A program made the translations under genes and the position numbers. The notes under the pieces are model-generated. The model was not told the origin of the DNA. It did not search any database and saw only the letters and a list, made by a program, of their open reading frames with translations. Shown one piece after another: positions 35,727 to 43,112 of a stretch of DNA of 60,964 nucleotides (position 1 is its first letter; the number at the start of each line of letters is the position of its first letter). The stretch comes from an uncultured Gammaproteobacteria bacterium (GTDB lineage: Bacteria; Pseudomonadota; Gammaproteobacteria; Arenicellales; JAANXG01): assembly GCA_947259175.1 (NCBI GenBank), contig CAMYKW010000011.1, positions 1 through 60,964 on the forward strand, given 5' to 3'.

Positions 35727-36866
35727 TCAAGCTAGAGCGGCCTCGAGCAGCGCAGGCAACACTCGCTCGGCGGCAAAATGCCCGGTTGCCAGATCGCGTG
35801 CTACCTTTCGATGGGACTCATAGTCTTTGTTGATTGCTTCAATTCCTGCGACGGCCTCATCGAGGTCGCTGAACGTGACAACGCCTTCTCCGGTAGGCAG
35901 CCAGCTGGCGATGCCGGTATCCTGTACCAGCACAGGCCGGCCTGAGGCCAGATAGCAGACACTACGATCGCTAAACCAACCACTGCGTGTGTCGACATAA
36001 GTGTTTTTGGCAACACCAAACTCTGCACGCGACCTTTGAATGAAGCGACGATATTGTTGCGGTGTTTTCGATACGGTCCAGCCGTCGACTGCTTGCCAGC
36101 CATTGTCAGCGAGTCGTTTATTACCGCCTCCCGTGACCGCTATCTTTAAGATCTGATTCGTATGGCTTGGTAGAGAAAAAAATTTCTCGAATTCCCTGTT
36201 TCTCTGCCCGTATTCGACACCCTTGTAATTCAGGTCCTTCATGCCTCGCCAACGGATGATGGAAGTGAATGGTCCAGAGCCGACGTCATTCGCAAATGGC
36301 CACTCCTGTAGCACGACTGGAGATACCGTCTTGAGCCACTTTCGCCCCAGCGTGGGAATAGGACAGTCCGGGGATTCGATCCGCTGCCCAATCGTGAACA
36401 GAGCTTCACTACGATCGAGGGTCTCGATAAATGCCGGCTCACCCCGCGCGTAGCGGAACTGTGTGAAGCCGGGATCGATGTCAATAAATGCCCGCCGGCG
36501 CGGCAGGTCGTACTCCGGTCGCCAGGAGAGAAACGGGATGCCGCGAATGAGGAGGAGGTCAGCTCGTTCGCAAACCTCCCGGAACGTATCGATAGGCAGG
36601 CCTGCCGATTTGTCTCCCGCACGGTACATCCATCTTTCGGCAAAGCCGAAGGGCTCCAGGCACGATCGAACGTATTCACCGGGATAATCGAGATCCCAGG
36701 TCGTCTCCTCCTTTTCCCATTTGTACACACCCGACCATTCTCCGGAATCCTCCAGGTAAAAGACGTCGTGACCGAGCATGCTTAGACCGATCAGGTATTG
36801 CAGGTTGGCCCAGGCCTGCCCCCCCGTTACGGATCGTCCTATTCCTCCGGTAAGTACGATGACCAT
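35727..36866 (-). CDS. Cluster paralogue B: glycosyltransferase-like protein (GWFSxRS family)
   Basis: A 379-residue protein with AAGGG six bases before the ATG. Signature segments are TGGQAWANLQYLIGLSMLG, HDVFYLEDSGEWSGVYKW, RRAFIDIDPGFTQFRYARG, DCPIPTLGRKWLKTVSPVV, and the C-terminal AEFGVAKNTYVDTRSGWFS, DRSVCYLASGRPVLVQDTG and LPTGEGVVTF. It carries the cleanest form of the family consensus and is a good query for the group. A GGN-type glycine loop (AVTGGGNKRLADNGW) starts the second half. Sugar transfer is inferred from the GT-B-like organisation and the gene neighbourhood. Confidence 0.75.
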   Translation of the reverse strand: MVIVLTGGIGRSVTGGQAWANLQYLIGLSMLGHDVFYLEDSGEWSGVYKWEKEETTWDLDYPGEYVRSCLEPFGFAERWMYRAGDKSAGLPIDTFREVCERADLLLIRGIPFLSWRPEYDLPRRRAFIDIDPGFTQFRYARGEPAFIETLDRSEALFTIGQRIESPDCPIPTLGRKWLKTVSPVVLQEWPFANDVGSGPFTSIIRWRGMKDLNYKGVEYGQRNREFEKFFSLPSHTNQILKIAVTGGGNKRLADNGWQAVDGWTVSKTPQQYRRFIQRSRAEFGVAKNTYVDTRSGWFSDRSVCYLASGRPVLVQDTGIASWLPTGEGVVTFSDLDEAVAGIEAINKDYESHRKVARDLATGHFAAERVLPALLEAALA

Positions 36867-36948
36867 TCTTACCCTTTAATCGCATTCCGCAATGGAAGTG
36901 GATGCATTCCACTGCCCTTGCTAAACAGATTTAGATTTGAATTCAAAT

Positions 36949-38112
36949 CTAGAAACACGCTGTGAGCATTTGCTCCAAACAACCCCTGGCGTCAAATAAT
37001 GATTCCGCGAGTTCGCGAGCTGCTCGCGTGTGTTGCGAGTAGTTATCGTTAATGTCAGCTACTCCGGCGACAGCGCCATCGAGATCATTAAACGCGACAA
37101 TGCCCATACCGGTTGGGAGATGGGCCGAGTAGCCGGTATCTTCAGCAAGCACTGGTCGGCCCGAGGCCAGATACGCCACACTTCGATCGCTGAACCAGCC
37201 GGTACGTAACTCTTGATAAATCGGCTTTGCACAACAGATCTCGGCTCGGGAGTGTTGCAGGTAGGATTGATAAGCCTCTGGAGATGCCGCTACTTTCCAT
37301 GGATCAGTTAGCTGCCATCCATGCGTCTCCAGTAATTCCCTGTCCCCCGATCGATCGTCCGGATGAATCTGGATCGCAAGTTCAAAAGACCCGCTCGCGC
37401 GTTGCGGCAACTGCAGATACCTCAAGTAAGCATCTCGCTTCGAGATGCTAAGAATTCGATCGTCAAGCCACAGTTCACCCCAATTCCAATGCGTCACTGA
37501 ACTGAAAGGACTGGCCAGATGAGGTCTATGTGGTTGAGGCCAACTAGGTATGTGTACGAACGGCCGAAACGTGTGCCACTCGTGGCCCAACTTGGGGACC
37601 TCACAGTCCGGCTCATTGATATTCAGACCGACTGTCAGGTAACGTTGGTGTTTATCGATGCGGATATCATTCTGCTGGGGAACGGACACTTGGAGATGTC
37701 CGGGATCGAGGTCGATAAGCACCGGGTATCGAAACTCATCCAGTAGTGGCTGTTGCGCAGCAGCGCAAATATTCCAGAACATATCTGCAGTGTTGATGAG
37801 CGCCTTGGTCTCGGAATAAGAACGACCGTACGTGGTTGCGAAGCGCAGGTCGTATTCCTCGCAGTCTTTGTCGAACAAAAGTACAACTGCGTTTTCACCT
37901 AGCCCGTGACACTGCAGACGATCGAAGAATCCGTAAATCATCTGATGGTCTCGCTGAGAGTCTCCGGTCGACCAGACTAGTTCTAATAGCGTGGCATCGT
38001 GGCCTAATGCCGTTAATCCAAGTAGATACTGCAATAGAACGTTCCAATGACCACCGGCTTGAGAATAGCGCGCTAGTGATCCACTGCCGAGAACGAGACG
38101 AAGATGAGACAT
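36949..38112 (-). CDS. Cluster paralogue A: glycosyltransferase-like protein (GWFSxRS family)
   Basis: A 387-residue protein from the ATG at 38112 (a longer frame reaches 38157, but the conserved region starts with SHLRLVLGSGSLARYSQAGG). It is the most diverged member at the N-terminus: GGHWNVLLQYLLGLTALGHD, LIDLDPGHLQVSV and DCEVPKLGHEWHTFRPFV. The C-terminal hallmark is intact: AEICCAKPIYQELRTGWFS, DRSVAYLASGRPVLAEDTG and LPTGMGIVAF. A different first domain with the same second domain fits a change of acceptor with a retained donor site. It is the first of the four paralogues transcribed in a row (A-D). Confidence 0.73.
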   Translation of the reverse strand: MSHLRLVLGSGSLARYSQAGGHWNVLLQYLLGLTALGHDATLLELVWSTGDSQRDHQMIYGFFDRLQCHGLGENAVVLLFDKDCEEYDLRFATTYGRSYSETKALINTADMFWNICAAAQQPLLDEFRYPVLIDLDPGHLQVSVPQQNDIRIDKHQRYLTVGLNINEPDCEVPKLGHEWHTFRPFVHIPSWPQPHRPHLASPFSSVTHWNWGELWLDDRILSISKRDAYLRYLQLPQRASGSFELAIQIHPDDRSGDRELLETHGWQLTDPWKVAASPEAYQSYLQHSRAEICCAKPIYQELRTGWFSDRSVAYLASGRPVLAEDTGYSAHLPTGMGIVAFNDLDGAVAGVADINDNYSQHTRAARELAESLFDARGCLEQMLTACF

Positions 38113-38400
38113 TCTCGCTCTCAGGTGACTCGCATCAGAAGTTTGGGATCGGACCACCCGCCTCTACGATTTGCGGCTCCAGTATCATCAATATCCCGCA
38201 GCGCGAAAGATACGAACAATGACTGGCAGATCCTGAGAATGGCGGAATACCGAGCAACAACAGCAAATGTATTGACGACAATTGCAGCTCTGACCGACGC
38301 TACGCGTGTCGCGAAAACGGCGCATTGCCGACTTATGCGACCCATTAAGAGATTGAAAATGGCCATAGTTTATTTTATCAACCGTTGCTCTGGAAAACGG

Positions 38401-39357
38401 TCAGTCAGACTCGGCATCGAGATCGTAAATGACCGCGCGCGGGCTCTTGAAAATACACTTATGATTTACACGCAGGTATCGTTCAAGATCCTTGTAATGT
38501 GATAACCACCAGAACGATGGCCACAAGAGCACCAGATACTGCGCACCCTTTTCTCGCAAGTGCTCGAGTTCGCAAATCGCCGACTCGTCATCAGCCGAAG
38601 GGCTCCAGTGCCCGTCGTTACGCTCTCCCATCGATATCAACTCGCGGTTCTCTAAATAGATGTTCGTATCCAGCGCATGATCATCGACAAGAACTAGCTT
38701 GCTCCCGGGAGGTATATATTGTGTGATTTCCTGGTTTGCCTTTTGCGCATTGCAGTAATGCTCAACGTCGGCATGCCAGCTTCGTTTTGTTGTTTTCGTC
38801 ACATTGTGCTTTGTGTTCCATTCATTCAAAGCGCGCTCGAGGTCTCCTCGCGCGCCGATAGCCTCCCAGAACCTTGGAAACACTTCTTGTATGTCTGCTA
38901 GCCAGATGGTCAATTTTTGTGTTTTGTCCCGCAAAAACAACTCAATGTTGTCATTTACCCTTCGCCAGTACTGCATACTCGCCTGAAGTTTGAACTCATC
39001 TGACAGAGCAAACGTGTGGCGACCATACTGTAGCGGACCCCAGGCATAGGAGAACACAATGCTGTCGATGCTCCGATGTGCCAGACTCTTCGCGACTTCA
39101 TGTTGATCCCGGATCAAATGTACATAAAACGCGGTGTCTCCGTATTCCTTGTCGAGCGTCCCTAAAAACCAGGACAGGCGGTTATCCACCTCTATATGAT
39201 TGGGCGGGTATTTGAGCGATGCGTATGCGAGTTGCCCCTGTGCAACACGATTTGCGCGATGGGATTCATGCGCGACCGTGTAGTTGGTCATATGACGACA
39301 CGATCTCGTGAAAGTCTCGCTAGCACAACGCCCCGTAGAAAGCACGAAGACATTCAC
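38401..39357 (-). CDS. Sulfotransferase-like protein with C-terminal GWPxFWWL domain
   Basis: A 318-residue two-domain protein starting at a GTG. Residues 1-200 resemble PAPS-dependent sulfotransferases: FVLSTGRCASETFTR at residues 4-18 matches the 5'-phosphosulfate loop, and FYVHLIRDQHEVAKSLAHRS (78-97) matches the 3'-phosphate-binding strand-helix with its Arg and Ser. Residues about 216-313 are the domain also found in two methyltransferases of the cluster: PGSKLVLVDDHAL, SPSADDESAICELEHLREK, GAQYLVLLWPSFWWLSHY and AVIYDLD. The product may therefore be sulfated. No PAPS synthesis genes are in the window. Confidence 0.76.
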   Translation of the reverse strand: MNVFVLSTGRCASETFTRSCRHMTNYTVAHESHRANRVAQGQLAYASLKYPPNHIEVDNRLSWFLGTLDKEYGDTAFYVHLIRDQHEVAKSLAHRSIDSIVFSYAWGPLQYGRHTFALSDEFKLQASMQYWRRVNDNIELFLRDKTQKLTIWLADIQEVFPRFWEAIGARGDLERALNEWNTKHNVTKTTKRSWHADVEHYCNAQKANQEITQYIPPGSKLVLVDDHALDTNIYLENRELISMGERNDGHWSPSADDESAICELEHLREKGAQYLVLLWPSFWWLSHYKDLERYLRVNHKCIFKSPRAVIYDLDAESD

Positions 39358-39483
39358 CGTCGCAGTTCCCCCGAGTCGATCACTCGGTTGGCCATGCCGG
39401 CGTTAAATGTCATTATGCACTCAGGGTTTGAGCATTCGTCCAGCGCGATTGACGGCGGCAATCTCGCCGACGTGGGGATAGAA

Positions 39484-41265
39484 CTAAACATGGACCGCGG
39501 GCAACTGGTCACTGCCATGGTCATCGTTTACCGATGGAGCGTTCGCTCGGCTCTCGATGATTCGTCTATCTCGTAGTGTCACGACGCGATCGGCATTACG
39601 AATCGTAGACATGCGATGGGCGATAATAAAAGTGGTGCGGTCGGCCATCAAGCGGTCCAGGGCCTGGAGAAACAACATTTCAGTCTCGGCGTCCAACGCC
39701 GAAGTCGGTTCGTCGAGAATGAGTATGGGCGCATTCTTGAGGAGGGCCCGCGCAATGGCCAGCCGCTGGCGCTGACCGCCGGAAAGCGTTGCGCCGCGTT
39801 CTCCAATGACTGTGTTATAACCGTCAGGAAGCCGCTGAATAAATTCATCCGCGTTGGCGGCTATCGCTGCATCTTCAATCTCCCTGAGGTGTGCATCGGG
39901 TCTGCCGTAGGCAATATTCTCGGCAATTGTGAGCGGCAGCAAAAAGGGGTCCTGCAGCACCAGAGCAATCTTGCTGCGTAAGCTGTCTAGAGTCAGACCA
40001 CGCACATCGTACCCGCTGATCAAGACGCGTCCCGACCACGGATCAAAAAATCGTGGTATCAAAGAGACCAGCGTGCTCTTGCCCGCACCGGTCGCACCCA
40101 CCAGCGCAATAGTCTCACCCGGCTGTGCTTCGAGGGTGACGTCCTCAAGCACAGGGCGGCTTGGCTCATAACCGAAAGAAACTTGTTCTAACCGCACCGC
40201 TAGACCCAAGTTGCCGGTTGGCGCCGGAAGACCCCTTGCTCCGGGCGCCTCCTTCACGGCTTGTTCCGTGTTCAGGACCTCAAGCACGCGGCGTGCGCGG
40301 CCTGCTGCGTCCGCGTAACTCGTTGAGAGATAGGCGACGGTTTCTATTGGAGTGTAAAGCGAGGCCAGATAACTGAGAAACACGAGAAGGCTACCGATTG
40401 TCAGCGAACCGTTCAGCACATGGACACCACCCAACGCCATAACTGCGGCGGTCCCCAAAGCCGTCGCAGTGCTGACGCCGATCTTGTACTGAAGCTGAGA
40501 GACAATTGTCCTTAGATAAGCGCGGATTGCGCGCGTCGATACGTTACGAAACCTTTCATCTTCATGGGCCTCGCGGCCGAATGCCTGCACCACTGGCAGC
40601 GCACTGATCGTTTGTTCCGCCACGGCCATTAATTCGCCCTCAGCCTGGTGTTGTTCGTAGGTTCGCTCGGTCATGCGTGGCGCCAGCCATTTCATCAGCG
40701 CGGGTAGAGGTCCAACCGCGACCAATGCGAGCAGAGCCAGTGTACGGTCGAGGTGCCACATGACGATGAACATCGTTATGATTGTCACAACTGACACGAT
40801 AGTCGGAAGAATGATCAGAACAAACAAATGTCGAACGCAGTCGGTGTCGGTGATGACCCGGCGAACCAGATCGCCCGCCGGTTTGGTCCCGTGATATTGC
40901 AGCGAAAGGCGTTGCAAATGCGCGAAAATCTCAACACCAAGGTCAAACTTCATACGCGACGCTGCGCCCGTTTGTATGTAAGCTTTTAGTATCGCGACTA
41001 CCTGCCTGCTGACAAAAATCATCAGTGTTCCCAAAGCCAGCCATGCCAGCAGAGCGCTGCTTGAACCGCCGCCGGGCATGGCCGTAAGCCAGAATACCGC
41101 GTCGGGAAGCGGCTGGTCGGTAATTACGTAATCGACTATCAGTTTGAGTGGCCAGGGCGCGAGGATGTTGAGCAGTACCCCAAGGAACAGAAACATTAGT
41201 ACGGCAGCAAATCGGCCTCGATAGGGGCGGGCGAAACGCAGAAAATGTAACCACCAACGATTCAC
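39484..41265 (-). CDS. ABC exporter half-transporter, MsbA type (second of pair)
   Basis: A 593-residue fused permease-ATPase. The N-terminal half has about six membrane segments. The ATPase half has Walker A GATGAGKST, Q-loop LVLQDPFLLP, signature LSGGQRQRLAIARALL, Walker B ILILDEPTSALD and the switch His in IIAHRMST. The GTG start overlaps the stop of the partner gene by four bases, so the two half-transporters are made together and probably form a heterodimer. Both nucleotide sites look intact. Because no Wzx/Wzy or Wzm/Wzt genes are present, this pair is the likely exporter of the cluster product or its lipid-linked precursor. Confidence 0.92.
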   Translation of the reverse strand: MNRWWLHFLRFARPYRGRFAAVLMFLFLGVLLNILAPWPLKLIVDYVITDQPLPDAVFWLTAMPGGGSSSALLAWLALGTLMIFVSRQVVAILKAYIQTGAASRMKFDLGVEIFAHLQRLSLQYHGTKPAGDLVRRVITDTDCVRHLFVLIILPTIVSVVTIITMFIVMWHLDRTLALLALVAVGPLPALMKWLAPRMTERTYEQHQAEGELMAVAEQTISALPVVQAFGREAHEDERFRNVSTRAIRAYLRTIVSQLQYKIGVSTATALGTAAVMALGGVHVLNGSLTIGSLLVFLSYLASLYTPIETVAYLSTSYADAAGRARRVLEVLNTEQAVKEAPGARGLPAPTGNLGLAVRLEQVSFGYEPSRPVLEDVTLEAQPGETIALVGATGAGKSTLVSLIPRFFDPWSGRVLISGYDVRGLTLDSLRSKIALVLQDPFLLPLTIAENIAYGRPDAHLREIEDAAIAANADEFIQRLPDGYNTVIGERGATLSGGQRQRLAIARALLKNAPILILDEPTSALDAETEMLFLQALDRLMADRTTFIIAHRMSTIRNADRVVTLRDRRIIESRANAPSVNDDHGSDQLPAVHV

Positions 41266-43076
41266 GTCCCAGCCTTCCCAGCGGAATCCTCTGTCTGGAG
41301 CGTGTAATAACGATGATACTTGCCGCGCGCTGCAATCAATGCATCGTGGCTACCGCTTTCTTGAATTTTCCCATCTCCCAGTACTACGGCGCGATCCGCA
41401 TGCCGCACCGTAGACATCCGATGAGCAATGATGAATGTGGTTCGGTCTGCCATCAAACGCTCCAGAGCCTCCAACAACAACGCTTCGGTCTGGGGATCCA
41501 ACGCTGAAGTGGGCTCGTCAAGAATCAATATGGGTGAATCCTTCAGCAATGCGCGGGCGATAGCGAGCCGCTGACGCTGTCCGCCCGACAACGTCGCTCC
41601 GCGCTCGCCAATCACCGTGTCGTAGCCATTCGGCAGTCGGCGAATGAATTCATGTGCATTCGCCGCATGGGCTGCGGCCTCTACCTGATCGCGGTCTGCG
41701 TCGAGACGGCCATAGGCGACGTTCGCAGCCACCGTCATCGGCAGCAGGAACGGCTCTTGCAAAACCAATGCGATCTGTGCGCGCAGGCTCGCAAGCTGCA
41801 CGTCTCGGGCGTCGACGCCATTTACTAGGACGCATCCTTCCCAGGGATCGAAAAACCGCGGGATGAGCGAGACGAAAGTGCTTTTGCCGACACCAGTAGG
41901 CCCGACCAGTGCGATGGTCTCTCCCGGCGCGACATCCAGACTGATATCGTGGAGAACGGGCCGGTTAGGTTCATACCCGAATGTGATGTTTTTCAGCCGC
42001 ACCGCCATACCGCGTCCTTGTATCGCCGGTAGCGGGAGTGCACCGGGTTTGTCTTTCACCGTCTCTTCGGAGTCCAGCACCTCGAGAACACGATCGATGT
42101 TTGCTTCCGTGCCTTTGAGATTGCCGTACGCGCCAAGCAGGCCGCCAAACGCACCCCTCAGGGTTTGTACGTACGCCGTGAACACCAGCAGGCTTCCTAC
42201 CGAAATCGAACCGGACAGCACCTGTTGACCCCCGAGATATAGAATGATCGCCATACCTACGGCCATGGAGAAGCCATTCACAAACGTATACGCGTGACGG
42301 ATAAGCACGCCTTGCTGACCCCGGACAACAATCTGACCCGCCACTTGCGAGAAGCGGTGCTTATTAGTCGCCTCCCGCGAAAAGGCTTGCACCACGGGTA
42401 TTGCAGTTACGGTTTGTTGTACCAGGCTGGTAAGCTGAGATCGTGCCTCCAATTGTTGGCGTGAGCGTCGTTTCAAACGCTTCCCGAAATACAAAGCAGA
42501 ACCTGTAAGCACAGGGGTCACAGCTAACAGAACGATCGTGAGCAATGGGTCCAACGTCCACGCCAGTGCGGTCACGGTAAATATCGTAAACATATGCTGA
42601 GCTGGTGATACCAGCAACTCGGAGGCCAGCTTATACGTACACCAGACATCTCCGGATAGGCGCGCGAGCCAATCCCCCACGGAGCCCCGTCCGTGAAATA
42701 GCAGAGACAGGCGTTGCAGTTGGGAGAACAAGTCGCGCGCGAGATCGTAGACCATGCGCATGCCGGATGCCGACCACGTCCAAGTAGTACCTACATCCAA
42801 CGCGCTGTTGAGTGCAAATAGCGCAAAGCTCGCTATAGCGGCGGCAAAGATGAGCACCATAGGCGCGATGGAAATTGATAGGGCGGCGAAGAAAGATTCT
42901 ATGAAGGCCGGAATTTCCGCATCGCCCAGGGCGTAGTCGACCAGGATCTTCAGGGGCCACGGCATCAAGGCAGCCGTCGCTGCACTCACTATCGTCAGAA
43001 TGAGAATGACTGCGAGGCCGCGTTTTTGCCGCATGATATACGGCATCATTCGAGCGTAACGGTGGCGCGTTGACAT
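41262..43076 (-). CDS. ABC exporter half-transporter, MsbA type (first of pair)
   Basis: About 604 residues from the ATG at 43076 (a TTG at 43091 is an alternative start). The membrane domain spans roughly residues 20-310, and the ATPase domain has Walker A GPTGVGKST, LVLQEPFLLP, signature LSGGQRQRLAIARALL, Walker B ILILDEPTSALD and IIAHRMST. It is clearly paralogous to its neighbour, with closely matching ATPase halves and diverged membrane domains, as expected for a heterodimeric exporter. It starts 36 bases after the stop of the GH-GT2 gene and belongs to the same operon. Confidence 0.92.
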   Translation of the reverse strand: MSTRHRYARMMPYIMRQKRGLAVILILTIVSAATAALMPWPLKILVDYALGDAEIPAFIESFFAALSISIAPMVLIFAAAIASFALFALNSALDVGTTWTWSASGMRMVYDLARDLFSQLQRLSLLFHGRGSVGDWLARLSGDVWCTYKLASELLVSPAQHMFTIFTVTALAWTLDPLLTIVLLAVTPVLTGSALYFGKRLKRRSRQQLEARSQLTSLVQQTVTAIPVVQAFSREATNKHRFSQVAGQIVVRGQQGVLIRHAYTFVNGFSMAVGMAIILYLGGQQVLSGSISVGSLLVFTAYVQTLRGAFGGLLGAYGNLKGTEANIDRVLEVLDSEETVKDKPGALPLPAIQGRGMAVRLKNITFGYEPNRPVLHDISLDVAPGETIALVGPTGVGKSTFVSLIPRFFDPWEGCVLVNGVDARDVQLASLRAQIALVLQEPFLLPMTVAANVAYGRLDADRDQVEAAAHAANAHEFIRRLPNGYDTVIGERGATLSGGQRQRLAIARALLKDSPILILDEPTSALDPQTEALLLEALERLMADRTTFIIAHRMSTVRHADRAVVLGDGKIQESGSHDALIAARGKYHRYYTLQTEDSAGKAGT

Positions 43077-43112
43077 GACAGGCGTGGCCAATTAGGCCCG
43101 GAGATTCCTAAG

